DNA of 64,000 nucleotides from Marinobacter iranensis (GTDB lineage: Bacteria; Pseudomonadota; Gammaproteobacteria; Pseudomonadales; Oleiphilaceae), in contig NZ_JANCMW010000018.1 of assembly GCF_029207565.1 (NCBI RefSeq), positions 22,127-86,126 of the forward strand, given 5' to 3'. This document shows positions 9,335-18,018 of the stretch, one piece after another; position 1 is the stretch's first letter; every line of letters starts with the position of its first letter. The notes below the pieces were generated by a model, which saw nothing but the letters and a program-made list of their open reading frames with translations, had not been told where the DNA came from and made no database searches. A program made the position numbers and the translations under genes.

Positions 9335-9442
9335 GAGGGTTTGGATGGTCTCTTCCAAAACTGTGCGGAGCCATGGATGGCGGAGCCCAAGCGCCACAGG
9401 GATGTGCTTGAGCGTGTTTTGGAAGAGACCGTCCAAACCCTC
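9335..9442. repeat. Long palindromic intergenic repeat, copy 1
   Basis: Two 27-base arms, 9335-9361 and 9416-9442, are complementary with a single mismatch, enclosing a 54-base centre. The centre holds a second small stem, GCCAT-GG-ATGGC, and a third weaker stem around AAGC..ACAGGG..GCTT. The same architecture, with different arm sequence, occurs at 22843-22950; both centres share CATGGATG, an ACAGGGA(T/C)GT core and a final AGCGT or CAGCGT. This copy lies between two divergent genes, so it is not simply a terminator. Best described as a mobile or structural intergenic repeat of unknown class. Confidence 0.85.
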
Positions 9443-9543
9443 CTGCACCCAATAAGCGATTAACTCCAGATACCATGCACAAAAGTAACAGGATTATGCG
9501 GCACCAGTATCAGCACTACCAGCAGCCCGGTACAATACACGCC

Positions 9544-11826
9544 ATGCAACCTCCACCCCAAAACCTCGAAACGACCACGCTACCGGATTACCTCACCGAC
9601 GAGCAGCGGGCCATCATCACCGCAGGCTTTGAGCATGTGGTGATTACGGCCGTGGCCGGCAGTGGTAAAACCTCAACACTGGCCTGGCGCATCCGCTACC
9701 TTTTGGAACAGGGGCACGACCCGAACCGGATGCTGGTACTGATGTTCAACCGCAGCGCAAGGGTGGATTTCGAGCGTAAACTACAGGAAACAACCCGCAA
9801 TCTCGGCCTTGCGACACCCGAAATTCGCACCTACCACGCCATGGGCCTGCGGCTGTACAAACGGTTTGTACGGGAAGGCTTCCTGCCTGGGTTTTCGGAC
9901 AAAATCCTGACCGACCAGGAAATCAGCTACCAGGCCTGGCAACTCACCCGCCGGCTGGCGCCGGAAGACCTGGCGGATGAAATCCGCCGCAACAAGAAAG
10001 ACTTCGTGGAAACCGCCGTCAACTTCATCGATCTGGTGAAAACCACCCTGTCGCCGGTGGACATCGTTTTCGAGGAACTCGGTTACTCCGACAAGCACCG
10101 TTACCTGATCGATTTGTTCCACAGTTTCGAGCAATGGCGCAAATCCCAGAGCCGGATCAGCTACGCCGACATGCTCTACGAACCGGTGATGGCCATCCAC
10201 CAGAACCCGCCGCTGCAACGGTTAGTGGGCAACAAGATGGACCTGGTGCTGGTGGACGAGTATCAGGACACCAACGAGATACAGCACCTGCTGCTGCGAT
10301 ACGTCGCCGGAGAGCGCGCAAGGGTTACCGTGGTCGGCGATCCGGACCAGACCATCTATGAGTTCCGGGGGGCCAAGCCCGACTTTATCCTCAAGCGCTT
10401 CAGCGAGGAATTCGAAAGCCCGCTGGAACAGACCCTGAGCTACACCTTTCGCTACGGTCACCAGGTGGCCCTGCTGGCCAACCACCTGATCTGTCACAAC
10501 ACCGGGCGCAAGGACGTGCTGTGTCACTCCCACCCGTCCACACCACAAACGGCGATCACCCTGCACCAGCAGGAAAACGACAGCGAGATCGTCCTCAAGC
10601 TGCTCCAGCCCATGGACGAAGCAGCCCTTGGCAACACCGCCATCCTGTTCCGGGTATGGAGCCAGAGCGTGCCCATTGAATTGAAACTGCTGGCGCGGCA
10701 GGTGCCCTATCGCATAGACGCTGGCAAGGGTGCCCTGTTCAGCCGTGAGGTTCAGGCCATCACCAGCCTGTTGATGGTGGTATCCGGGCGTATCAGCAAC
10801 CTGCCCGACGACGACCGACTCGAGGTTGCCCGGCAATTGCTGCGCTTCCCCCATGTGGGCCTGAAGGAGCCGGAGCTGGAACAACTCGCCCGCTTCCTGG
10901 CCGGCTTTGGCGATGGTTGGCATGAACGGCTGCTGGCCATGGACTTCGACGCCCTGGCTCCCATGGCCGCCAAAAAACTCCGCAAACTGGGAGAGATACT
11001 GGCACAACTGCGCAACTTCAGGGGCTCGGTGGCGGAGCTGATCACTCGCTACGCCGACGAAACCGAGCTCTACGAGGGGATCCGCAGCCTGGCACTGACC
11101 CATGAAACCGCAGACGAACGCATCGAGACAGTCCGTGGCTTCAGGCTGTACCTGGCAGGGCTGGATGTCAGCATCGAAGGTGCGCTTGAGCACCTGAAGG
11201 CCCTGAAAAAACAGGCAGGTGAGAACCGCCGGGGCGGTGCCCTGCTATCCACCATACACCGCACCAAGGGGCTGGAGTGGCCCACCGTTATCCTGCCAGG
11301 GCTACAGGAAAAGTACCTGCCCTACAGCCCCCGTGCACAGGACGACCCCAAGGCTTTCCTGGAGAGCGAACGCCGTTTGCTTTACGTGGCCATGACCCGC
11401 ACCCGGGAACAGCTTCACCTGATTACCCGCCCCTTCGGCGAAAAACGGCACCTGGACGGTGACCAGGGGCCGAGCCGGTTCGTCGATGAGCTGTGTTTTC
11501 CACTCTCGCGGGAGTTCGGCCAGTGGCTGGACAAGCGCGAGACCGGCACGGACAACACATTAACCACGACCGCGCCGCTAACGCCCACCAGCCTTCGCTA
11601 TGCCAAACGGCAGGGCATCACACTCAACGGTAGTGCCGAAGCGACAACGGAACAGTCGGCGCCGTTATGGGCCATGGGCCGGCTCAGCCACGCGATCTTC
11701 GGATCCGGTTCGGTGACGGGAGAGGACGACAGCTCCTTCGAGGTTGCGTTCGACAATGGCGAAACACTCAATTTCAGCAAAAAAAGCGCCCACTTGTATT
11801 TCACCCCCCTGTCATCAAGGGCCTGA
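9544..11826 (+). CDS. UvrD/Rep-family superfamily 1 DNA helicase
   Basis: A 760-residue ATP-dependent 3'-5' helicase. Motifs in order: Q-motif region LTDEQRAII, Walker A VAGSGKTSTLA, motif Ia MFNRSARVDF, Walker B with VDEYQDTNEIQ, motif III GDPDQTIYEFRGA, motif IV region TFRYG, motif V STIHRTKGLEWPTV, and motif VI VAMTRTREQL. A C-terminal extension (about residues 690-760) resembles the small domain found at the end of PcrA/UvrD. Probable roles are repair or clearing of replication forks. The start is uncertain: in-frame ATGs also lie at 9475 and 9496, none with a clear ribosome site. 9544 was chosen because it best fits family length and follows a TACAAT -10-like box; this is weak. Confidence 0.88.
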   Translation: MQPPPQNLETTTLPDYLTDEQRAIITAGFEHVVITAVAGSGKTSTLAWRIRYLLEQGHDPNRMLVLMFNRSARVDFERKLQETTRNLGLATPEIRTYHAMGLRLYKRFVREGFLPGFSDKILTDQEISYQAWQLTRRLAPEDLADEIRRNKKDFVETAVNFIDLVKTTLSPVDIVFEELGYSDKHRYLIDLFHSFEQWRKSQSRISYADMLYEPVMAIHQNPPLQRLVGNKMDLVLVDEYQDTNEIQHLLLRYVAGERARVTVVGDPDQTIYEFRGAKPDFILKRFSEEFESPLEQTLSYTFRYGHQVALLANHLICHNTGRKDVLCHSHPSTPQTAITLHQQENDSEIVLKLLQPMDEAALGNTAILFRVWSQSVPIELKLLARQVPYRIDAGKGALFSREVQAITSLLMVVSGRISNLPDDDRLEVARQLLRFPHVGLKEPELEQLARFLAGFGDGWHERLLAMDFDALAPMAAKKLRKLGEILAQLRNFRGSVAELITRYADETELYEGIRSLALTHETADERIETVRGFRLYLAGLDVSIEGALEHLKALKKQAGENRRGGALLSTIHRTKGLEWPTVILPGLQEKYLPYSPRAQDDPKAFLESERRLLYVAMTRTREQLHLITRPFGEKRHLDGDQGPSRFVDELCFPLSREFGQWLDKRETGTDNTLTTTAPLTPTSLRYAKRQGITLNGSAEATTEQSAPLWAMGRLSHAIFGSGSVTGEDDSSFEVAFDNGETLNFSKKSAHLYFTPLSSRA

Positions 11827-11972
11827 GTACAATTGCGGACGTAACACTGAGTCTCTTTTTTTGTTTTTTTGAATCCTCTGACTTAAATTTCACGTAAGTA
11901 CGCAGCAACATTGCTTTATGAGAAAGTACGCGTTGAGTTTTTTAATAATGATAATCGAACAGGAGGTTCTGC

Positions 11973-13181
11973 ATGAACATCATACGCCCACTGGCCATTG
12001 CGGCCTTGACGACATCCCTTGCAACACCCGCACTTGCCGAACGCGAGCAAACCATTTACCTGAACCCGTTTGCCGGCTTTCAGCTGTTTGACGACAAGCG
12101 TGACCTGAGTGAAACCGGTACTCTGGGCATCGGCGCCGAGTTCCGTTTCCATCCCAACTGGGCCGTTGAAGGGGTTTATTCCAAGGCCGATGCTGACCGC
12201 AAGTACGTAAGCGGCAGTAGCGACTTCAATGAATATCGCCTGGACGGCATCTACTACTTCGCCGGGCAGGACCAGGCCTGGAACCCGTACGTGTCGGCTG
12301 GCGCCGGTCACGCTGACTTCGGCGACGATGTCCTGAGTTACCAGACCGCCGGCTCCAACCATGAAGAGACCCGGGTCAACGTAGGGGCAGGTTTCCGCTA
12401 CAACGTCAGTGACAGCGTGTCCATCCGCGCTGAATTGCGTGAGTTCCACGGCCTTGATGAAAGCACTTTTGACACCCAGGCGTCCCTGGGCCTGAGCTTT
12501 GCCTTCAACCGTACCGTCTCTGAATCAAAGCCCGAGCCCCGCGAGCCAACGGATGCCGACAATGACGGCGTGCCCGACAATCGTGATCAGTGCCCGGGCA
12601 CAGCGGCCGGTGTCAGTGTCGACAGCAACGGCTGTGAGCGGGACAACGACGGTGACGGCGTTGCCAACAGAATGGACCAATGCCCCAATACACCTGCGGG
12701 TGCCAGCGTAAACAACCGTGGATGTGAACTGGACAGCGACAACGATGGCGTGGTCAACAGTGCGGACCAGTGCCATGGCACCACTGCAGGAGCAGACGTT
12801 GACGCCACTGGTTGCGAAGGAGTATCAGAAACCGTTGAAACCATCGAACTGAATGTGCAGTTCCCGACCAACAGTTCAGTCATCGGCGACGCCTTCGACA
12901 ATGAGATTCGCCGTGTCGCCAACTTCATGCTCGAATACCCGGAAACCACCGTGGAAATCGCCGGTCACAGTGACAGCATTGGCGAGGCGGAATACAACCG
13001 CTTCCTGTCCCAGCGCCGCGCTGAAGCCGTTGCCACCCGCCTGACCGATGCGCTGGGCATCAGCGCGGATCGTGTGAGCGCGGTCGGTTACGGTGAGTCC
13101 CAACCGGTTGCCAGCAATGACACTGCGGCAGGCCGTGCGGAGAATCGTCGGGTCGAAGCCCGCATCCAGGTTCGCCGCTAA
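11973..13181 (+). CDS. OmpA-family outer membrane protein with calcium-binding TSP3 repeats
   Basis: A 402-residue porin-like protein. The signal peptide ends at PALA. About residues 25-175 form an eight-strand OmpA-type barrel (alternating aromatic pattern, ending in LGLSFAFN). About 185-280 hold three thrombospondin type 3 repeats of the form DxDxDGVxDxxDQCPxT, which bind calcium. The last 115 residues are an OmpA/Pal peptidoglycan-binding domain with AGHSDSIGEAEYNRFLSQRR and ENRRVEARI. This OprF-like layout anchors the outer membrane to the cell wall. AGGAGG lies seven to eight bases before the ATG. A strong terminator follows at 13205-13234, so it is a single-gene unit. Confidence 0.93.
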   Translation: MNIIRPLAIAALTTSLATPALAEREQTIYLNPFAGFQLFDDKRDLSETGTLGIGAEFRFHPNWAVEGVYSKADADRKYVSGSSDFNEYRLDGIYYFAGQDQAWNPYVSAGAGHADFGDDVLSYQTAGSNHEETRVNVGAGFRYNVSDSVSIRAELREFHGLDESTFDTQASLGLSFAFNRTVSESKPEPREPTDADNDGVPDNRDQCPGTAAGVSVDSNGCERDNDGDGVANRMDQCPNTPAGASVNNRGCELDSDNDGVVNSADQCHGTTAGADVDATGCEGVSETVETIELNVQFPTNSSVIGDAFDNEIRRVANFMLEYPETTVEIAGHSDSIGEAEYNRFLSQRRAEAVATRLTDALGISADRVSAVGYGESQPVASNDTAAGRAENRRVEARIQVRR

Positions 13182-13204
13182 CCATAGCGTTGAGCAGAAA
13201 ACCG

Positions 13205-13234
13205 AAATGCCCCGGACTCCGTTCCGGGGCATTT
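13205..13234 (+). terminator. Rho-independent terminator after the OmpA-family gene
   Basis: A 12-bp perfect stem, AAATGCCCCGGA with its complement, has a six-base loop and is followed by TTCG after the run of T in the stem end. It lies 24 bases after the OmpA-family stop and 30 bases before the end of the convergent sugar-binding protein gene, so it may serve both directions. Confidence 0.88.
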
Positions 13235-13263
13235 TTCGTTTGGGGGCTGGACGCTCCTACCGT

Positions 13264-14232
13264 TCAGTAAGCGGCGTCTTCCACGTAATAGTTTTCAGCG
13301 TTTTCTTCGGTGATCAATTCGGCATCCAGCACAATGCGCGCGGGCACATGGTGGTACATATCACCCAGGTTCTCGCCACGTACTCCGGTATTGGCCAGGG
13401 CGATGGCCGAGGCCACCATGGATGGCGGATAAGTGACAGTGGCCTGTACCACCTCATGCTCATCCTTGATCATGCCGATCACATCTTTCGAACCGCCACC
13501 GCCGACAACCAGCTTGATGTCGTCACGGCCGGCTTCCTCGATGGCCTGCATGACGGCCTTCAGCACGTCGTCGTCACCGGCCCAGACAGCATCCACGTCG
13601 CGGTGCTTGCGCAGCAGGTTTTCCATGACGCGCAAGGCCTTTTGCGGTGACCAGTCCGAAGGCTGCGAGTCGAGGATCTTGATATCCGGGTGTTTCGCCA
13701 TGACTTCGTTAAAGGCATTGACCCGCTGGGCGTTGATAGGAATCGGCATGCCTTCGATGACGATAACGTTACCACTTCCATCCATCTTCTCGGCCATGAA
13801 CCTGGCGGCCTCGCGTCCCATACCCGCGTTATCACCGGCGATGAAGACATTCTGCGCCGGGGTTTCCAGCTCCCGGTCAACGACCACGGTGTAAATGCCG
13901 CTGTCGTAGGCCTCGGAAATGACCTGCTGCAGGGTGGCCGGGTTGTGGGGCAGGATGACCAGTGCGTCGATCTGCTTGACCATCAGGTCCTCCACATCCG
14001 CCACCTGCTTGGTGCCGGAGTTGGCCGCGACCACGAAGAATTCGGTATCCGGGTACTTCTTGGCCAGGTCGTCGGCGGCCTTCTGTGCCCACCAGAGCAG
14101 GCCGGCGGTCCAGCCATGGTCAGCGGCCGGTACGCTGACGCCGATGCGGTAGTCCGCCTGGCTGGCGGCAAAGGGCGCCAATACCAAAGCCCCGACGAGC
14201 AGGGCGCCTTTGATCAGTCGTTTGAGTCTCAT
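13264..14232 (-). CDS. Sugar ABC transporter periplasmic binding protein (RbsB-like)
   Basis: A 322-residue type I periplasmic binding protein of the ribose/xylose/inositol class. A signal peptide ends at AASQA, followed by DYRIGVSVPAADHGWTAG, the usual start of the mature RbsB fold. VDRE and GDNAGMGREAARFM are the hinge and second-lobe ligand segments. The start at 14232 was chosen over 14277 because AAGGGA lies at the right distance and it gives MRLKRLIKG. It is the last gene of the five-gene operon; a hairpin in the 98-base gap after the permease may raise its mRNA stability. The ligand is probably a sugar or cyclic polyol but cannot be named. Confidence 0.9.
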   Translation of the reverse strand: MRLKRLIKGALLVGALVLAPFAASQADYRIGVSVPAADHGWTAGLLWWAQKAADDLAKKYPDTEFFVVAANSGTKQVADVEDLMVKQIDALVILPHNPATLQQVISEAYDSGIYTVVVDRELETPAQNVFIAGDNAGMGREAARFMAEKMDGSGNVIVIEGMPIPINAQRVNAFNEVMAKHPDIKILDSQPSDWSPQKALRVMENLLRKHRDVDAVWAGDDDVLKAVMQAIEEAGRDDIKLVVGGGGSKDVIGMIKDEHEVVQATVTYPPSMVASAIALANTGVRGENLGDMYHHVPARIVLDAELITEENAENYYVEDAAY

Positions 14233-14264
14233 AATGATGATCCCTTCTGTTTTGTTGTTGTAAC

Positions 14265-14281
14265 CGGCATACAGCATGCCG
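14265..14281 (-). other. Hairpin between permease and binding-protein genes
   Basis: CGGCAT and ATGCCG form a perfect six-base stem around a five-base loop in the 98-base gap between the permease and binding-protein genes. It may be an mRNA processing or stability element, which is common where a binding protein must outnumber the transporter. No T run follows, so it is not a terminator. Confidence 0.4.
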
Positions 14282-14330
14282 TTGCGATCAAATGGCTTGC
14301 GCCATGGTTTTCAGCCGCCAGCGCTACGGG

Positions 14331-15317
14331 CTAACGGCTTTGTTTGTACTGCATCAGCACCGCCACCAGGATGACGCCGCCTTTAACGAGCCCCTGCAGG
14401 TACGGGGAGACCCCCAACATATTGAGCATGTTGTTGATCACACCCAGGATCAGAGCACCCAGTACCGTGCCCCAGATCGAGCCGCGCCCACCAGAAAGGG
14501 CCGTGCCGCCAATGACCACGGCGGCAATGGCATCCAGCTCGTAGAACACCCCGGCATCGCTGGGGCTGATGGAATTCAGGCGCGAAGCCAGCATGATCGA
14601 CGAGATCCCTACGCAGGCCCCGGCAATTACAAAAGTGGTGAGAATGATCCGCTGCACCCGGATGCCTGAATAGCGGGCCACCTGCGCGTTGGAACCCACA
14701 GCGCACAGGTGGCGGCCGAAAGCCGTGTGCGCCAGCAGGATATGGGCAAGCACGGCGATGATCAGGAACGTCCAGACCGGAATCGGCAGGCCCAGCAGAT
14801 AGCCGCCACCGATTTCCGGGAACAGGGAGTTGGTCGAGACCATTTCGCCGGCATCGGAGAAATACAGCGCCAGCGAGCGGTAGATCGACATAGTGGCCAG
14901 GGTGGCAATAAAAGGGGTAATCCGGCCCCAGGTGACCAGTGCGCCATTGACCAGCCCGAACAGTGCACCGCTCAGTACCGCCATGGCCAGGCCGATGATG
15001 ACACCCTGCACCGGGTCGGCGAACTGGTTGATGATGTACACCAACACCACACCCACCAGAGCAACCATCGAGCCTACCGACAGGTCGATGCCTGCGGCAA
15101 TGATCACGAAGGTAACGCCAATGGCGATGATGCCGGTGTAGGACACCTGGCGGGCGATGTTGGTCAGGTTGCGCAGGTCGAGAAAGTATTCGCTGGCGAG
15201 TGACGAAATCACCAGCAGCACGACCAACGCGATCAGCGGCGCCAGGATACTGAAATCAAGACCGCTGCTGCGGAGGCGGTCGGAGAGCCGGGCTCCGGCG
15301 AGTCTGGCCTGGTTCAT
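14331..15317 (-). CDS. Sugar ABC transporter permease (RbsC-like)
   Basis: A 328-residue inner-membrane protein with about eight to ten hydrophobic helices and the AraH/RbsC family segments AAGIDLSVGSMVALVGVV (near residue 75), GRHLCAVGSNAQVARYSGI and GGTALSGGRGSIWGTVLGA. It forms the channel of the importer with the adjacent ATPase. Its ATG overlaps the ATPase stop codon by four bases (15314-15317), so translation of the two is probably coupled. Confidence 0.92.
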   Translation of the reverse strand: MNQARLAGARLSDRLRSSGLDFSILAPLIALVVLLVISSLASEYFLDLRNLTNIARQVSYTGIIAIGVTFVIIAAGIDLSVGSMVALVGVVLVYIINQFADPVQGVIIGLAMAVLSGALFGLVNGALVTWGRITPFIATLATMSIYRSLALYFSDAGEMVSTNSLFPEIGGGYLLGLPIPVWTFLIIAVLAHILLAHTAFGRHLCAVGSNAQVARYSGIRVQRIILTTFVIAGACVGISSIMLASRLNSISPSDAGVFYELDAIAAVVIGGTALSGGRGSIWGTVLGALILGVINNMLNMLGVSPYLQGLVKGGVILVAVLMQYKQSR

Positions 15318-16840
15318 GGAGTTATTCCTTGTTGTTCTGTCGTTCCGGCGGCGGTCTCCCGCGCGCCGGCCGCGTATAGCATGATGTCTTCTTCGTTGAT
15401 CTGGTCACCCGTCAGTTGTGCGGCGATGCGCCCCTCGCGCACCACCAGCACCGGATCACACAGGCCGATAATTTCTTCCAACTCCGACGAAATCACGATC
15501 ACCGCCTTGCCCTGCTCGGCCAGGCCGCGGATCAGGTAATAGATCTCGCGCTTGGTGTTGACGTCGATGCCACGGGTGGGCTCGTCCAGGATCAGGATGT
15601 CCGGGTCGATATCCAGCAGCTTGGCCAGGTACACCTTCTGCTGGTTGCCACCACTGAGCAGGCCGACAGGGGTCTCCAGGCTGGCAGCCTTGATGGCCAG
15701 TTTTGACTGGAACTCCCGGGCCTGGCGGCGCTCCCTGGAGCGGCTGATCAGCCCGGCGGTGTACTTCCTGAGGCTAAGCAGGGTGATGTTCTCAGTCAGG
15801 CTGAAATTCATCACCAGGCCCTTGCCCTGCCGGTCTTCCGACAGGTAGGCCAAGCCCGCCGCGTGGGCATCGCTGGGCGAGCGAATGACCGGCTCCTTGC
15901 CGTTGATGACGAGTTTCTCTTTGGTATGGCGGCGCAGACCCATCAGCGCCTCGGCGATTTCCGTGCGGCCCGAGCCCACCAGTCCGGATAATCCCAGCAC
16001 CTGGCCGTGGTGGAGTTTCAGGCTGACGTCCCGGACCAGGCCAGGAATGTTCAGGTTTTTCAGTTCCAGAGCCACGGAGGTAGGATGGTCCTGTTTCTCC
16101 GGGAAGGTCTGGGACAGTTCACGCCCAACCATCTTGCGGGCCATATCGTCCTCGTTCACATCGGCCACATCACAGAGATCCACCTGCTCGCCGTCCCGCA
16201 GGATCAACAGGCGCTGGCAGAGGTTCTTCACCTCCTTGAGCTTGTGGGAGATGAACAGCACGGCAACGCCGCGCGCCTGCATGGCGCGAACCACATCGAA
16301 CAGCACCGTTACTTCGCGATCTGTGAGCACGGTAGTGGGCTCGTCCAGGATCACCACCCGGGCGTCGTTCACCAGCACCCGCGCCACTTCCACCATCTGC
16401 TTCTCCGCGACACTGAGTTCGCTGATGGTGGCATCGGGATTGAGAGTGACCTTGAGCGACTTGAGCACCCGGGCGGTTTCCGCGCGCATGGTGGCCTTGT
16501 CCAGCAGCCCCCTGCGGCGGCGTTCCTGGCCCAGGAAAACGTTCTCGTACACCTTGAGCGTGGGCACCAGGTTGAATTCCTGAGGGATCATGGCGATGCC
16601 CTTGTGCCGGGACAGGATCGGGTCCAGCTGTTTGAAGGCTTCGCCCTGGATCTCGATGGTGCCGCTGGTAGGCGTGTAGACCCCGCTGATGAGTTTGAGC
16701 AGCGTGGACTTGCCGGCGCCGTTCTCGCCCAGGATGCCCAGCACTTCACCGGGCTGGATATCCAGGGAGATGTTCTTCAACACGCTGACCGGCCCGAACG
16801 ACTTGCACAGGTTGTGGGTGCGGATAATCGGGTCAGTCAT
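15314..16840 (-). CDS. Sugar ABC transporter ATPase with two nucleotide-binding domains (RbsA-like)
   Basis: A 508-residue protein with two ABC domains in tandem, as in RbsA, XylG and MglA. The first has Walker A GENGAGKSTLLK and signature ELSVAEKQMV with Walker B VVILDEPTT; the second is degenerate at Walker A (SGLVGSGRTEIAE) but keeps LSGGNQQKVYLA and ILILDEPTRGID, which is normal for the family. The start at 16840 (MTDPIIRTHNL) was preferred to an in-frame ATG at 16966 that would run far into the dehydrogenase gene. It overlaps that gene by eight bases. Confidence 0.93.
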   Translation of the reverse strand: MTDPIIRTHNLCKSFGPVSVLKNISLDIQPGEVLGILGENGAGKSTLLKLISGVYTPTSGTIEIQGEAFKQLDPILSRHKGIAMIPQEFNLVPTLKVYENVFLGQERRRRGLLDKATMRAETARVLKSLKVTLNPDATISELSVAEKQMVEVARVLVNDARVVILDEPTTVLTDREVTVLFDVVRAMQARGVAVLFISHKLKEVKNLCQRLLILRDGEQVDLCDVADVNEDDMARKMVGRELSQTFPEKQDHPTSVALELKNLNIPGLVRDVSLKLHHGQVLGLSGLVGSGRTEIAEALMGLRRHTKEKLVINGKEPVIRSPSDAHAAGLAYLSEDRQGKGLVMNFSLTENITLLSLRKYTAGLISRSRERRQAREFQSKLAIKAASLETPVGLLSGGNQQKVYLAKLLDIDPDILILDEPTRGIDVNTKREIYYLIRGLAEQGKAVIVISSELEEIIGLCDPVLVVREGRIAAQLTGDQINEEDIMLYAAGARETAAGTTEQQGITP

Positions 16841-18005
16841 CGCTGCGCCTCCCCGATCGACGCTCCTTGCCCACCGCTGGTGGTACCGCGGCCCAGGCGC
16901 CATCGGCCTGACTGGAGCGTAGCACGGCGCTGATAAAGTGCAGGCCATCCACACCGGTGCTGGCATCAGGAAGCCAACTCACGGAACCGCCGTCGAGTGC
17001 GTCGGCCAGGGCCTGATAAAGATTGGCAAAAGCCTCGATGTAACCTTCCGGATGGCCGCCCGGAATGCGCACGCTGCGGCCGATGTCATCGTCCAGCCAG
17101 TCATCGCGCCGGGTGATGCGTTGGCGGGGTGCGTTGAGTGGCGCAAACCAGAGCTCGTTGGGATTTTCCTGGGCCCATTCCAGCGAGGCCCGGTCACCGA
17201 CCACGCGAATACGCAGCCCGTTCTCGAACCCGGGGGCGCACTGACTGGCCCAGAGCATGCCCTTGGCGCCGGAGGTATAGCGCAACAGGGCGTGAACGTT
17301 GTCATCAAGCTGGCGGCCTTTGACCATCGCGCTCAGGTCGGCGCTGACGGAGTCCAGGGTCAGGCAGGAAATAAAGGCTGAGAGCTGGTAGGCGTGGGTG
17401 CCGATATCCCCCAGGCAACCCGCGGCGCCGGCCCGTGCGGGGTCCAGCCGCCAGTCCGCCTGCTTGTTATCCGGCCCCGGGGTTTCGGCCAGCCATTCCT
17501 GCACATACTCCACGTTAACCATGCGCAGCTGGCCCAGGTCACCGCGTTTGACCATCTTCCGGGCGTGCTGGACCAGGGGGTAGCCCACGTAGGGATGGGT
17601 GAGCAGGAATTGCACCTGTTTCTGTTGGGCCAGGTCAGCCAGGGTTTCCGCTTCGTCTGCGGTGAGCGTCATCGGCTTTTCGCAGATCACGTGCAGGCCC
17701 GCCTCCAGGCAGGCTCTGGCCGCCTCGAAGTGCAGGTGATTGGGCGTGACGATGGCCACCGCCTGGACACCATCTTCGCGGCCGGATTCGCCGGCAATCA
17801 ACGCCAATACATCATCGTAGCAACGTGTCGGGTCAACCCTGAGTTCTTCGGCTGAGGCACGATTGACCTCTGGCCGGGCACTGAACACACCGGCGACCAG
17901 CTCGTAGCGGTCATCCAGCCGTGCAGCGTAGCGATGAACACCGCCGATAAAGGCGCCCTGGCCGCCGCCAATCATACCCAGCCGAATGCGGTTTGTGATT
18001 GTCAT
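16833..18005 (-). CDS. Gfo/Idh/MocA-family NAD(P)-dependent sugar dehydrogenase
   Basis: A 390-residue oxidoreductase. The N-terminal Rossmann fold starts with LGMIGGGQGAFIGGVHR, and the catalytic EKP motif is in VICEKPMTLTADEAE (near residue 105). The DxxxH active-site pair fits GDIGTHAYQL. Substrates of the family are sugars, glycosides and inositols. It sits between an epimerase/isomerase-family gene (13-base gap) and the importer ATPase (8-base overlap). This set resembles the E. coli ycj cluster, where a Gfo/Idh enzyme oxidises glycosides at C3; that role here is only inference. Confidence 0.88.
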   Translation of the reverse strand: MTITNRIRLGMIGGGQGAFIGGVHRYAARLDDRYELVAGVFSARPEVNRASAEELRVDPTRCYDDVLALIAGESGREDGVQAVAIVTPNHLHFEAARACLEAGLHVICEKPMTLTADEAETLADLAQQKQVQFLLTHPYVGYPLVQHARKMVKRGDLGQLRMVNVEYVQEWLAETPGPDNKQADWRLDPARAGAAGCLGDIGTHAYQLSAFISCLTLDSVSADLSAMVKGRQLDDNVHALLRYTSGAKGMLWASQCAPGFENGLRIRVVGDRASLEWAQENPNELWFAPLNAPRQRITRRDDWLDDDIGRSVRIPGGHPEGYIEAFANLYQALADALDGGSVSWLPDASTGVDGLHFISAVLRSSQADGAWAAVPPAVGKERRSGRRSDD

Positions 18006-18018
18006 GGTTACACCACTC

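Noticed and set aside
9475..9543. Longer start for the helicase
   Set aside because: No ribosome site at 9475 and low similarity in the added 23 residues; the start remains open.
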